Source: Streptomyces catenulae (GTDB lineage: Bacteria > Actinomycetota > Actinomycetes > Streptomycetales > Streptomycetaceae). Taken from it: a DNA stretch of 64,000 nucleotides. The number at the start of each line of letters is the position of its first letter. The first letter of the stretch is position 1. The notes below the pieces were generated by a model. That model had not been told where the DNA came from. It saw nothing but the letters and a program-made list of their open reading frames with translations, and did not search any database. Position numbers and translations under genes: made by a program. The stretch lies in the NCBI RefSeq assembly GCF_000718015.1, contig NZ_JODY01000004.1, positions 1 to 64,000 of the forward strand, read 5' to 3'. Positions 21,733-30,853 of the stretch are shown piece after piece.

Positions 21733-22412
21733 CGACCACCCCCGACATCAGGGTCCTCGTCGTCGAGGACGACCCGGTGGCCGCCGCCGCCCACACGCTG
21801 TACGTGGAGCGGGTCCCGGGTTTCACGGTCTCCGGCACCGTGCACTCGGGCGCGGACGCCCGCCGCCATCTCGACCACCACGCCGTCGATCTGCTGCTGC
21901 TCGACCTCTATCTCCCGGACGGGCACGGGCTCCAGCTGATGCGGACGCTGCGCGGCGCCGGGCACGGGGCGGACGTCATCGCGGTCACCTCGGCGCGCGA
22001 TCTGACGATGGTGCGCGAGGGCGTGTCGCAGGGCGTGGTGCAGTACCTGCTCAAGCCGTTCACCTTCGCCACGCTCCGCGACCGGCTCCAGCGCTACGCC
22101 GCGTTCCGCTGCACCGCGGGCGAGGCCAGCGGGCAGGACGAGGTGGACCGCGCCATCGCCGCGCTGCGCAACCCGCGCCCGGCGGCGCTGCCCAAGGGTC
22201 TGACCTCGGCGACGCTGCGCGCGGTCACCGACGCCCTGCGCGCCGCCCCCGCCGGGCTCTCCGCCACCGAGGCGGGCACCGGCGTCGGCATCTCCCGGAT
22301 CACCGCCCGCCGCTATCTGGAGTACCTGGTGGACACCGGTCGGGCGGCCCGCGCCCCGCAGTACGGTCAGGTGGGGCGGCCGGAGCTGCGGTACCGCTGG
22401 TCGGAGCGGTAG
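21729..22412 (+). CDS. CitB/DcuR-family response regulator
   Basis: A 227-residue regulator: receiver domain (residues 6-122) with acidic pocket E13/D14/D15, phospho-accepting D59 (LLLLDLYLPDG) and K109 (LLKPF), then a C-terminal winged-helix DNA-binding domain (LSATEAGTGVGISRITARRYLEYL). The ATG overlaps the kinase stop (ATGA), so the pair is translationally coupled. Regulators of this type activate dicarboxylate or citrate carriers, and the divergent dctA-like gene is the obvious target. Followed by small hairpins. Confidence 0.92.
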   Translation: MTTTPDIRVLVVEDDPVAAAAHTLYVERVPGFTVSGTVHSGADARRHLDHHAVDLLLLDLYLPDGHGLQLMRTLRGAGHGADVIAVTSARDLTMVREGVSQGVVQYLLKPFTFATLRDRLQRYAAFRCTAGEASGQDEVDRAIAALRNPRPAALPKGLTSATLRAVTDALRAAPAGLSATEAGTGVGISRITARRYLEYLVDTGRAARAPQYGQVGRPELRYRWSER

Positions 22413-22457
22413 CGGCAGAACGCGGGGACGCCGGGACACGGCCGCTGCCCGCAGATC

Positions 22458-22512
22458 CTGCCCTTCGGGGCAGCCAGGCCCCAACTCCCGTACCCCATCG
22501 GGCACTTGGGGC
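22458..22512 (+). terminator. Hairpins after the CitB-type regulator
   Basis: A 6-bp stem CTGCCC/GGGCAG closed by a TTCG tetraloop (22458-22473), 45 nt after the stop, followed by a second repeat GCCCCAA (22478-22484) / TTGGGGC (22506-22512). Together they are a plausible terminator; no T-tract. The rest of the 280-bp gap to 22693 is GC-rich without an obvious operator. Confidence 0.5.
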
Positions 22513-22692
22513 ATCCGCCACCTGACCGGCGTCGCTCCGCGGACGGACCGGGTGTCCCCCTTGAGAGGGACCCGCGGGTCGCGCGTGGGACTTCCGGCCG
22601 GTGCCGCTTTCGGTCCTCCCGGGCGACGCCCCGGGCGGGGTCCGCGGCCGAGGATGGGAGCACATTGCCCCGTCCCGTCCCCAGGAGTTCCC

Positions 22693-23475
22693 GTGTCGTA
22701 CGCGGCCGCCGCCCCCGCCCCCACACCCACGATGTCCGGTGTCGCCGCCCGCGCGGTGGGCCTCGACAAGGTCTACGGCGAGGGCGAGACGAGGGTGGTG
22801 GCGCTGGACCAGGTCTCCGTCGACTTCGCCGCCGGGCAGTTCACCGCGATCATGGGCCCGTCCGGCTCCGGCAAGTCGACGCTGATGCACTGCATGGCGG
22901 GGCTCGACACCATCTCGTCCGGCTCGGTCCGCATCGGGGACGTGGAGTTGGCCTCGCTCGGCGAGAAGAAGCTGACCCGGCTGCGCCGCGACAAGATCGG
23001 CTTCATCTTCCAGGCGTTCAACCTGCTGCCGACGCTGACCGCCGCCGAGAACATCACCCTCCCGCTGGACATCGCGGGCCGTAAGCCCGACCCGGCGTGG
23101 ATGAACGCGGTCATCGAGACGGTGGGCCTCTCCGGGCGCCTCACCCACCGCCCCAGCCAGCTCTCCGGCGGACAGCAGCAGCGGGTGGCGGTGGCCCGGG
23201 CACTGGTCGCCCGGCCCGAGATCATCTTCGCGGACGAGCCGACCGGCAACCTCGACTCCCGCTCCGGCGCCGAAGTCCTGGGCTTCCTGCGGGAGTCGGT
23301 ACGCGCCATGGGCCAGACCGTCGTGATGGTCACCCACGACCCGGTCGCCGCGGGCTACGCCGACCGCGTCGTCTTCCTCGCCGACGGCCGCATCGTCGAG
23401 GAACTGCACCGGCCCACCGCGGACTCGGTGCTGGACCGGATGCGGCGCTTCGACGGCCGCGGCCGCACCCAGTGA
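22693..23475 (+). CDS. MacB/LolD-type ABC transporter ATPase
   Basis: A 260-residue ATP-binding subunit. Walker A is GPSGSGKST (about residue 54), Q-loop FIFQAFNLLP, signature LSGGQQQRVAVARAL, Walker B IIFADEPTGNLD and H-loop MVTHDP. ADEPTGNLD and the Q-loop are typical of the MacB/LolD/FtsE branch that partners FtsX-fold permeases. The GTG at 22693 follows AGGAG at 22683-22687; an in-frame extension upstream lacks a start signal. The matching permease starts 65 bp downstream on the same strand. These mechanotransmission-type systems act on envelope substrates (peptides, lipoproteins, antibiotics); the substrate here is unknown. Confidence 0.93.
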   Translation: MSYAAAAPAPTPTMSGVAARAVGLDKVYGEGETRVVALDQVSVDFAAGQFTAIMGPSGSGKSTLMHCMAGLDTISSGSVRIGDVELASLGEKKLTRLRRDKIGFIFQAFNLLPTLTAAENITLPLDIAGRKPDPAWMNAVIETVGLSGRLTHRPSQLSGGQQQRVAVARALVARPEIIFADEPTGNLDSRSGAEVLGFLRESVRAMGQTVVMVTHDPVAAGYADRVVFLADGRIVEELHRPTADSVLDRMRRFDGRGRTQ

Positions 23476-23540
23476 CCCCGGCACCGCGCCGCACCGCCCC
23501 GCCCTCCCATCCGCGCCCCAGGCACCAGGACTGACTTCCC

Positions 23541-26084
23541 ATGCTGCGAACAGCCGTGCGCAACCTCTTCGCGCACAAAGCCCGGCTGATGATGACCGTG
23601 CTCGCGGTCCTCCTCGGCGTCGCCTTCGTCTCCGGCACCCTCGTCTTCAGCGACACCGTCGGCGACGCCCTCAAGAACGCCTCCGCCAAGAACCTCGACG
23701 ACGTCGCCGTCTCCGTCTCCGCCGAGCAGGAGCCCCCGAAGCCCGACGGCCGACGGGTCACCGCCCTCACCGACCGGACCGTCGACGCGGTCCGCGCGGT
23801 GCCCGGCGTGCGCACCGTACGCGCCGACGTCACCGGTGACGCGGTCCTCGCCGCCAAGGACGGCAAGCCGGTCGGCGACGCCTGGCAGAACCGCGCCGTC
23901 AACTACCAGCCGGGCCCGGACGGCAAGGACAGCCGCTACCCGCTGGTCGCGGGCCGCGGCCCGGCCACCGCGGGCGAGGTGGCGCTGGCCGAGGCCACCG
24001 CCCGCAAGGCCGGCTACCGCATCGGCGACACCGTACGGTTCGCCACCGACGGCCCGGTACTGGCGAAGAAGCTGGTCGGGCTGGTCTCCACCGACGACCC
24101 GAAGGTGACCGCGGGCGGTTCGCTGACGCTGCTCGACACCGCCACCGCCCAGCGCCTCTACCTCCACCCCGGCCAGTACGACGAGTTGGTGGTGTCCTCG
24201 AAGCCCGGCACCGACGAGGCGGCGCTGACCCGCGAGATCCGCGCGGCCGTACCGGAGAAGGCGGCGAACGTCACCAGCGGCACCGCGCTCGCCGAGGAGC
24301 AGAGCCGGATGCTCACCGACCAGAACACCGCGCTGACCTCGACGCTGCTGACCTTCGCCGGGATCGCGCTCTTCGTCGGCGTCTTCATCATCGCCAACAC
24401 CTTCACCATGCTGATCTCCCAGCGCCGCCGTGAGATCGCCCTGCTCCGCGCGGTCGGCGCCGCCCGCCGCCAGGTGGTGCGCTCGGTGCTCGTCGAGGCG
24501 ACGCTGCTGGGCGTGGTCGCCTCCGCCGTCGGCATGGGCCTGGGGATCGGCCTCGCGCTGGGGATCCGCTCGGTGCTCAACGCCAACGACGCCGGGCTGC
24601 CGGACGGGCCGCTCGTCATCAGCCCGCTCACCTACCTCGTCTCCCTGGCCACCGGCACCGTCGTGACGGTCCTCGCCGCCTGGCTGCCGTCCCGCCGGGC
24701 CGCGAAGATCGCGCCGGTGGAGGCGCTGAGCACGGTCGACACCCAGCCCGCGCCGCGCAGCCTGGTGCTCCGCAACATCTTCGGCGCCCTCATCGCGGGC
24801 CTCGGCGTGGCCGTGATGTGCTACGTCTCGACGCTGGAGTCCAGCGACGACCTGCCGCTCGCGATGCTCGGCTCCGCCCTCACCATGACCGGCGTGATCG
24901 TGCTGGCGCCGCTCCTGTCCCGCCCGCTGGTCCGCCTCACCGGCGCGGTCACCGGCCGCCTCTTCGGCACGGTCGGCAAGCTGGCCCGGGAGAACGCGCT
25001 CCGCAACCCGCGCCGGACCGCCGCGACCGGCTCCGCGCTGATGATCGGCCTCACCCTGATCACCGGTATGGCCGTCGTCGGCAACTCCGCGGAGTCCGCC
25101 ATCGACCGGATGACCGCGACCCAGCTGACGGCCGAGTACCAGGTCAGCACCTCCACCTTCTCCGGTCTCGACCCGAAGCTGGCCGCGAAGGCGGCGCAGA
25201 TCCCCGACGTGACCGCGGTGGCCCCGATGCGTCACTCCAGCTTCCTCCTGGGCGACGAGGGCGTGGTGCTCAACGGCACCGACCCCCGCACGATCGCCCA
25301 GGTCACGGCGCTCAAGGTGGTCCAGGGTTCGGTCGGCACGGTGCGCGGCGAGGGCATCGCGCTGTCGCGGACCACCGCCGAGAAGGCGGGGCTGCGCGCC
25401 GGACAGCGCATCACCGTCGAGCTCCCCGACCAGAAGAAGCACCGGCTGACGGTCGCCGCGGTCTACGAGGACAACGACATCGCCGGTGACGCCTTCTCCG
25501 ACCTGCCGCTGGTCTCCTACGGCCCGGACGAGGCCCCCAAGGACGACGCCCTGCTGGTCAAGACCGCGCACGGCGCCTCCGATGCGACCGCCGCGAAGCT
25601 GCGGGCCGCCTTCGGCGACAACCCGCTGGTGAAGGTGGAAAACCACGAGGAGCTGCGCCAGGAGACCGCCGGACCGATCGGGATGATGGTCAACATGGTC
25701 TACGGCCTGCTGGGGATGGCCGTCGTCATCGCGGTGGTCGGCGTGATCAACACCCTGGCGATGTCGGTCTTCGAGCGGACCCGGGAGATCGGGATGCTGC
25801 GCGCGATCGGGCTGGCGCGCGCCGGTATCAAGCAGATGGTCCGGCTGGAGTCGGTCGTCATCTCGCTCTTCGGCGCGATCCTCGGCATCGGCGTGGGCCT
25901 CTTCCTCGCCTGGGCCGGCGGCTCACTGCTCGCCTCGTCCTGGCGGCTCTACGAGACGCTGCTGCCGTGGGGACGGCTGTCGCTCTTCGTGGCGATCGCG
26001 CTGGCCGTGGGCCTGCTGGCCGCCATCTGGCCGGCCCGCCGCGCGGCGAAGCTCAACATGCTGGAGGCCATCGGCGCCCACTGA
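23541..26084 (+). CDS. FtsX/MacB-fold ABC transporter permease
   Basis: An 847-residue permease with two FtsX domains. TM1 (LMMTVLAVLLGVAFVSGTLVF, about residues 14-36) is followed by a large extracytoplasmic domain of about 230 residues. A three-helix block starts near residue 268. A second N-terminal-like helix (ENALRNPRRTAATGSALMIG) and a second extracytoplasmic domain follow, and the final helices start near 713. The repeat layout matches large actinobacterial permeases paired with LolD-like ATPases. The cytoplasmic ISQRRREIALLRAVGA and FERTREIGMLRAIGL loops are the coupling motifs. A 13-bp hairpin after the stop (26099-26139) separates it from convergent pfkA. Role beyond envelope transport or signalling is unknown. 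Confidence 0.92.
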   Translation: MLRTAVRNLFAHKARLMMTVLAVLLGVAFVSGTLVFSDTVGDALKNASAKNLDDVAVSVSAEQEPPKPDGRRVTALTDRTVDAVRAVPGVRTVRADVTGDAVLAAKDGKPVGDAWQNRAVNYQPGPDGKDSRYPLVAGRGPATAGEVALAEATARKAGYRIGDTVRFATDGPVLAKKLVGLVSTDDPKVTAGGSLTLLDTATAQRLYLHPGQYDELVVSSKPGTDEAALTREIRAAVPEKAANVTSGTALAEEQSRMLTDQNTALTSTLLTFAGIALFVGVFIIANTFTMLISQRRREIALLRAVGAARRQVVRSVLVEATLLGVVASAVGMGLGIGLALGIRSVLNANDAGLPDGPLVISPLTYLVSLATGTVVTVLAAWLPSRRAAKIAPVEALSTVDTQPAPRSLVLRNIFGALIAGLGVAVMCYVSTLESSDDLPLAMLGSALTMTGVIVLAPLLSRPLVRLTGAVTGRLFGTVGKLARENALRNPRRTAATGSALMIGLTLITGMAVVGNSAESAIDRMTATQLTAEYQVSTSTFSGLDPKLAAKAAQIPDVTAVAPMRHSSFLLGDEGVVLNGTDPRTIAQVTALKVVQGSVGTVRGEGIALSRTTAEKAGLRAGQRITVELPDQKKHRLTVAAVYEDNDIAGDAFSDLPLVSYGPDEAPKDDALLVKTAHGASDATAAKLRAAFGDNPLVKVENHEELRQETAGPIGMMVNMVYGLLGMAVVIAVVGVINTLAMSVFERTREIGMLRAIGLARAGIKQMVRLESVVISLFGAILGIGVGLFLAWAGGSLLASSWRLYETLLPWGRLSLFVAIALAVGLLAAIWPARRAAKLNMLEAIGAH

Positions 26085-26098
26085 CGGGCGGTACGGCA

Positions 26099-26139
26099 AC
26101 GGCGGCGCGCCTTCCCGGTCCGGGGCGGCGCGCCGCCGT
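26099..26139. terminator. Bidirectional hairpin between the FtsX permease and pfkA
   Basis: 13-bp perfect stem ACGGCGGCGCGCC (26099-26111) / GGCGCGCCGCCGT (26127-26139) in the 77-bp gap between two convergent genes. Confidence 0.75.
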
Positions 26140-26161
26140 CGTACCTCGGCGATTTCGCAGG

Positions 26162-27187
26162 TCAGAAGACCGACTCGGCCTCCCGCATCCGGTCGGCGGG
26201 GACCCGCTTCAGCTCGGTGACGGCATCGGCGAGCGGCACCATCGTCACGTCCGTACCGCGCAGCGCCGTCATCCTCCCGAACTCCCCGCGGTGCGCCGCC
26301 TCGACGGCGTGCCAGCCGAAGCGGGTGGCGAGGACCCGGTCGTACGCGGTGGGGGTGCCGCCGCGCTGGACGTGGCCGAGGATGACCGGGCGCGCCTCCT
26401 TGCCCAGGCGCCGCTCCAGCTCGACGGCGAGGGCGTTGCCGATGCCGGAGAAGCGCTCGTGGCCGTACTGGTCGATGGCGCCCTTCTTGTAGTCCATCGT
26501 GCCGGGCGCGGGGTGGGCGCCCTCGGCGACGCAGATCACGGCGAACTTCTTGCCGCGCGAGAAGCGCTCCTCGACCATCCGGACCAGGTCGCCGACGTCG
26601 AACTCGCGCTCCGGCAGGCAGATGCCGTGGGCGCCACCGGCCATCCCGGACTCCAGCGCGATCCATCCGGCGTGGCGCCCCATGACCTCGACGACCATCA
26701 CCCGCTGATGCGATTCGGCAGTGGTCTTGAGGCGGTCGATGGCCTCGGTGGCGACGCCGACGGCGGTGTCGAAGCCGAAGGTGCGGTCGGTGGAGGAGAT
26801 GTCGTTGTCGATCGTCTTGGGGACGCCGACGACCGGCAGTCCGGCGTCCGACAGCATCCGGGCGGCGGTCAGGGTGCCCTCGCCGCCGATCGGGATGAGG
26901 ACGTCGATGCCGTGCTCGCGGGAGAAGTCCTTGGCGTTCTCGCACGCCTCGCGCAGCCGGGCGCGCTCCAGGCGGGCGGAGCCGAGGATGGTGCCGCCGC
27001 GGGCCAGGATGCCGCTGACGGCGTCCAGGTCGAGCTTGCGGTAGCGCCCGTCGAGCAGTCCCTTGAAGCCGTCCTCGAAGCCGATGACCTCGTCGTCGTG
27101 GCCGGTCAGGGCGCGGTGGACGACGGACCTGATCACAGCGTTCAGCCCGGGGCAGTCGCCGCCGGCGGTGAGGACTCCGATACGCAT
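26162..27187 (-). CDS. pfkA: ATP-dependent 6-phosphofructokinase
   Basis: A 341-residue phosphofructokinase (fructose-6-phosphate + ATP to fructose-1,6-bisphosphate). Key sites: GGDCPGLNA at the N-terminus, the nucleotide-binding GGEGTLTAA, catalytic PKTIDNDI, and substrate block QRGGTPTAYDRVLATRFG. The glycine in GGEG (position equivalent to G104 of E. coli) indicates ATP rather than PPi use, whereas PPi-dependent enzymes have Asp there; the Lys before TIDND is typical of the actinobacterial group III type. ATG at 27187 preceded by GGAG. It is divergent from pta, so glycolytic entry and acetate exit share one intergenic region. Confidence 0.95.
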   Translation of the reverse strand: MRIGVLTAGGDCPGLNAVIRSVVHRALTGHDDEVIGFEDGFKGLLDGRYRKLDLDAVSGILARGGTILGSARLERARLREACENAKDFSREHGIDVLIPIGGEGTLTAARMLSDAGLPVVGVPKTIDNDISSTDRTFGFDTAVGVATEAIDRLKTTAESHQRVMVVEVMGRHAGWIALESGMAGGAHGICLPEREFDVGDLVRMVEERFSRGKKFAVICVAEGAHPAPGTMDYKKGAIDQYGHERFSGIGNALAVELERRLGKEARPVILGHVQRGGTPTAYDRVLATRFGWHAVEAAHRGEFGRMTALRGTDVTMVPLADAVTELKRVPADRMREAESVF

Positions 27188-27345
27188 CGTGCTGTGTCTC
27201 CTGTGCTCGCTGTCCGACGTGTGAGCCGGTCCGATTCTTCCACGGGGCGCCCGGTCCCGCCCTCACCCGCCCGGCGCCCCGCCCCTCTCCCGGGCCCGCC
27301 GCCTCAGGGAAACTGGGACGCGCGGCCTATCCAGCGCCGCGGGTA

Positions 27346-27374
27346 TTGTCAAGGTGGCGAGCCCGCCATAACGG
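27346..27374 (+). promoter_or_regulatory. Possible pta promoter
   Basis: TTGTCA at 27346-27351 and TAACGG at 27369-27374 are separated by 17 nt in the 253-bp pfkA-pta gap, about 67 nt before the pta GTG. The -35 is good and the -10 weak. The rest of the gap shows no other clear signal. Confidence 0.35.
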
Positions 27375-27440
27375 CTGTTTCCGACCCTACTCTGACTGCC
27401 CCGGCTGATCTGCACGACAACGGATGGACGGAGAGCACGC

Positions 27441-29531
27441 GTGACACGCAGCGTGTACGTGACCGGTACCGACCGCGGCGACGGCCGTCAGGTCGTCGAG
27501 CTGGGAGTGATGGAGCTCCTGACCCGCCACGTCGACCGGGTGGGCGTCTTCCGCCCGCTGGTCCACGACGGACCGGACCGCCTCTTCGACCTGCTGCGCG
27601 CCCGCTACCGCCTCGGCCAGCCCGCCGGGTCCGCCTTCGGCCTCGGCTACGACGAGGCCGCCGACCTCCAGGCCGAGCACGGCACCGACGAACTGGTCTC
27701 CCGGCTGGTCGAGCGCTTCCACGCGGTGGCCCGCGACTACGAGTACGTGCTGGTCCTCGGCTCGGACTACGCCGCCACCAACCTCCCCGACGACCTGGGC
27801 CTCAACGCCCGCCTCGCCAACGAGTTCGGCGCCGCGGTCCTCCCCGTCGTCGGCGGTCAGGGGCTGGAGGCGGAGGCGGTCCGCGCGGAGGCCCGCAACG
27901 CCTACCGCGCCTATGCCGCGCTCGGCTGCGACGTCGTCGCCCTCGTCGTCAACCGCGTCGCTCCGGAGCTGCAGAAGGCCGTCGTCGAGCGGCTGGCGGC
28001 GCGGCTGCCGGTGCCGTGCTACGCGCTGCCGGAGGACGGTGCGCTCTCCGCGCCGACCGTCGGGCAGCTGGTGCACAGCCTGGGCGCGGAGGTGCTGCTG
28101 GGCGACGACTCCGGGCTGGCGCGCGACGCCCGGGACTTCGTCTTCGGCGGGGCGATGCTGCCGACGTTCCTCAAGGCGCTGACGCCGGGCTGTCTGGTGG
28201 TGACGCCCGGGGACCGCGCCGACCTCGTCATCGGCTCGCTCGCCGCCCACAGCGCGGGCGCCCCGCCGATCGCCGGGGTGCTGCTCACCCTGGACGAGCG
28301 GCCCGGCCCGGACATCATGGCGCTGGCGGACCGGCTGGCGCCGGGCACCCCGGTCATCTCGGTGCCCGGCGGTTCCTTCCCGACGGCCGCGGAGCTGTTC
28401 GCCGTCGAGGGCAAGCTCAACGCCGCGGCGCCGCGCAAGGCGGAGACCGCGCTCGGCCTGTTCGAACGGCATGTGGACACCGTCGAGCTGACGAATCGTA
28501 TCTCCGTGGCCCGCTCCGGCCGGGTCACGCCGATGATGTTCGAACACGAGCTGATCGAGCGCTCCCGCTCCGGGCGGCGCCGGGTGGTGCTGCCCGAGGG
28601 CGGCGAGGAGCGGGTGCTGCGCGCCGCCGATGTGCTGCTGCGCCGTGACGTCTGTGCGCTGACGCTGCTCGGCGAGGAGGAGACGATCCGCAAGCGCGCC
28701 GCCGACCTCGCCATCGACCTGGCGGACGCCCAGATCATCGACCCGCACACCTCCCCGCTGCGCGAGCGCTTCGCCGAGCGGTACGCGGAGCTGCGCGCCC
28801 ACAAGGGCGTCGGCTACGAGCTGGCGTACGACGTGGTCGCCGACGTCTCGTACTTCGGCACGCTGATGGTGCAGGAGGGGCTGGCCGACGGCATGGTCTC
28901 CGGCGCGGTGCACTCCACGGCGGCGACCATCCGCCCCGCCTTCGAGATCATCAAGACCAAGCCGGACGCGCAGATCGTCTCGTCCGTCTTCTTCATGTGT
29001 CTGGCCGACCGGGTCCTGGTCTACGGCGACTGCGCGGTCAACCCGGATCCGGACGCCGAGCAGCTCGCCGACATCGCCATCCAGTCGGCGGCCACCGCCG
29101 CGCAGTTCGGGGTGGAGCCGCGGATCGCGATGCTGTCGTACTCCACCGGCACCTCCGGCTCCGGCGCCGACGTCGACAAGGTCCGCCGCGCCACCGAACT
29201 GGTCCGCAAGCTCCGGCCGGATCTGCTGGTGGAGGGCCCGATCCAGTACGACGCGGCGGTCGACGCCTCCGTGGCGCGCACCAAGCTGCCCGAATCCGAG
29301 GTCGCCGGACGCGCCACGGTGCTGATCTTCCCGGACCTCAACACCGGCAACAACACCTACAAGGCGGTGCAGCGCTCCGCGGGCGCGATCGCCGTCGGAC
29401 CGGTCCTCCAGGGGCTGCGCAAGCCGGTCAACGACCTCTCGCGCGGTGCGCTGGTGCAGGACATCGTCAACACCGTCGCCATCACCGCGATCCAGGCGCA
29501 GGGCGCCCCGCCCGGCGCCGGAGCCGTCTGA
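27441..29531 (+). CDS. pta: Phosphate acetyltransferase (long, DRTGG-containing type)
   Basis: A 696-residue enzyme that converts acetyl-CoA and phosphate to acetyl phosphate. It has the three-part layout of long Pta proteins: an N-terminal BioD-like P-loop fold (SVYVTGTDRGDGRQVVELG; the P-loop is degenerate), a central DRTGG domain, and a C-terminal catalytic PTA_PTB domain (from about residue 370, including SYSTGTSGSGADVDKVR and FPDLNTGNNTYKAVQRS). The GTG follows GGAGAG. ackA starts 39 nt downstream, giving the usual pta-ackA operon for acetate overflow and ATP formation or for acetate uptake in reverse. Confidence 0.96.
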   Translation: MTRSVYVTGTDRGDGRQVVELGVMELLTRHVDRVGVFRPLVHDGPDRLFDLLRARYRLGQPAGSAFGLGYDEAADLQAEHGTDELVSRLVERFHAVARDYEYVLVLGSDYAATNLPDDLGLNARLANEFGAAVLPVVGGQGLEAEAVRAEARNAYRAYAALGCDVVALVVNRVAPELQKAVVERLAARLPVPCYALPEDGALSAPTVGQLVHSLGAEVLLGDDSGLARDARDFVFGGAMLPTFLKALTPGCLVVTPGDRADLVIGSLAAHSAGAPPIAGVLLTLDERPGPDIMALADRLAPGTPVISVPGGSFPTAAELFAVEGKLNAAAPRKAETALGLFERHVDTVELTNRISVARSGRVTPMMFEHELIERSRSGRRRVVLPEGGEERVLRAADVLLRRDVCALTLLGEEETIRKRAADLAIDLADAQIIDPHTSPLRERFAERYAELRAHKGVGYELAYDVVADVSYFGTLMVQEGLADGMVSGAVHSTAATIRPAFEIIKTKPDAQIVSSVFFMCLADRVLVYGDCAVNPDPDAEQLADIAIQSAATAAQFGVEPRIAMLSYSTGTSGSGADVDKVRRATELVRKLRPDLLVEGPIQYDAAVDASVARTKLPESEVAGRATVLIFPDLNTGNNTYKAVQRSAGAIAVGPVLQGLRKPVNDLSRGALVQDIVNTVAITAIQAQGAPPGAGAV

Positions 29532-29569
29532 TCCGCTCCCGCCCGTCCGCCACCACCGGAAAGCGCTCC

Positions 29570-30781
29570 ATGACTGCCGAACCCACCCGCGTCCTCGTCC
29601 TCAACTCCGGCTCCTCGTCGGTGAAGTACCAGCTGCTCGACATGGTGGAGAACCGGCGGCTGGCCGTCGGTCTCGTCGAGCGGATCGGCGAGGAGACCTC
29701 GCGGCTGGTGCACACACCGCTGGCCACCGGCGGCGAGCGGCGGGTGCACGAGGGACCGATGGCCGACCACGACGCGGCGCTCAAGGCGGTCGCCGCGGAG
29801 CTGGCCGCCGACGGACTGGGCCTCGACTCCCCGCGGCTGGCCGCGATCGGGCACCGCGTCGTCCACGGCGGTCTGCGGTTCACCGAGCCGACCGTCATCG
29901 ACGAGGCGGTCCTGGCGGAGATCGAGCGGCTGGTGCCGGTCGCGCCGCTGCACAACCCGGCGAACCTCACCGGCATCCGCACCGCCCGGGCGCTCCGCCC
30001 GGACCTGCCGCAGATAGCCGTCTTCGACACCGCGTTCCACACCACGATGCCGGAGCACGCGGCCCGCTACGCCATCGACGTGGCCACCGCCGACGCCCAC
30101 CGCATCCGCCGCTACGGCTTCCACGGCACCTCGCACGCCTATGTCTCGCGCCGCACCGCCCGGCTGCTGGGCAAGGATCCGTCCGAGGTCAACGTCATCG
30201 TGCTGCACCTGGGCAACGGCGCCTCCGCGTCGGCGGTGGCGGGCGGCCGGTGCGTGGACACCTCGATGGGGCTGACGCCGCTGGAGGGCCTGGTGATGGG
30301 CACCCGCTCCGGCGACATCGACCCGGCGGTGACATTCCATCTCAAGCGGGTCGCCGGGATGTCCGCCGACGAGATCGACGAGCTGCTCAACAAGAAGAGC
30401 GGGCTGGTCGGGCTCTGCGGCGACAACGACATGCGGGAGATCCGCCGCCGTATCGACGAGGGCGACGAGGCGGCGGCGCTCGCCTTCGACATCTACATCC
30501 ACCGGCTGAAGAAGTACCTCGGCGCCTACACCGCGGTGCTCGGCCGGGTCGACGCGGTGGCGTTCACCGCGGGCGTCGGCGAGAACGCCGCCCCGGTGCG
30601 CGCCGCGGCGATGGCCGGTCTGGAGGGGCTGGGCATGGCCGTGGACGCCGACCGCAACGCCGTACGGTCCGACGCACCGCGGCTGATCTCGCCCGACGGC
30701 TCCCCCGTCGCGGTCGCCGTGGTCCCCACAGATGAGGAGCTGGAGATCGCCCAGCAGACATACGCGCTGGTCACGGCCTGA
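29570..30781 (+). CDS. ackA: Acetate kinase
   Basis: A 403-residue ASKHA-fold kinase (acetyl phosphate + ADP to acetate + ATP). It shows the N-terminal VLVLNSGSSSVKYQL motif, the catalytic FDTAFHTTMP block, HGTSHAYVS, HLGNGASA (phosphate-binding) and GVGENA near the C-terminus. The ATG at 29570 was chosen because NSGSSSVKY must lie close to the N-terminus; CGGAAAG at 29557-29563 is the ribosome-binding site. Downstream of pta with a 38-nt gap and no terminator, so co-transcribed; pyk follows after a 72-nt gap containing its own promoter-like signal. Confidence 0.96.
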   Translation: MTAEPTRVLVLNSGSSSVKYQLLDMVENRRLAVGLVERIGEETSRLVHTPLATGGERRVHEGPMADHDAALKAVAAELAADGLGLDSPRLAAIGHRVVHGGLRFTEPTVIDEAVLAEIERLVPVAPLHNPANLTGIRTARALRPDLPQIAVFDTAFHTTMPEHAARYAIDVATADAHRIRRYGFHGTSHAYVSRRTARLLGKDPSEVNVIVLHLGNGASASAVAGGRCVDTSMGLTPLEGLVMGTRSGDIDPAVTFHLKRVAGMSADEIDELLNKKSGLVGLCGDNDMREIRRRIDEGDEAAALAFDIYIHRLKKYLGAYTAVLGRVDAVAFTAGVGENAAPVRAAAMAGLEGLGMAVDADRNAVRSDAPRLISPDGSPVAVAVVPTDEELEIAQQTYALVTA

Positions 30782-30812
30782 TGCACACCCCGGCTCCGCG
30801 CCCGCCTTCGGG

Positions 30813-30846
30813 GGAATATTCCGCTCCGAAACAAAACCGATAGGAT
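30813..30846 (+). promoter_or_regulatory. pyk promoter: GGAATATTCC palindrome and TAGGAT -10, leaderless
   Basis: A 10-bp perfect palindrome GGAATATTCC (30813-30822) is followed at -10 by TAGGAT (30841-30846), then TCAGCCC (7 nt) and the pyk ATG at 30854. There is no ribosome-binding site, so the mRNA is probably leaderless. The palindrome covers the expected -35 position, suggesting a regulator-dependent promoter. Confidence 0.5.
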
Positions 30847-30853
30847 TCAGCCC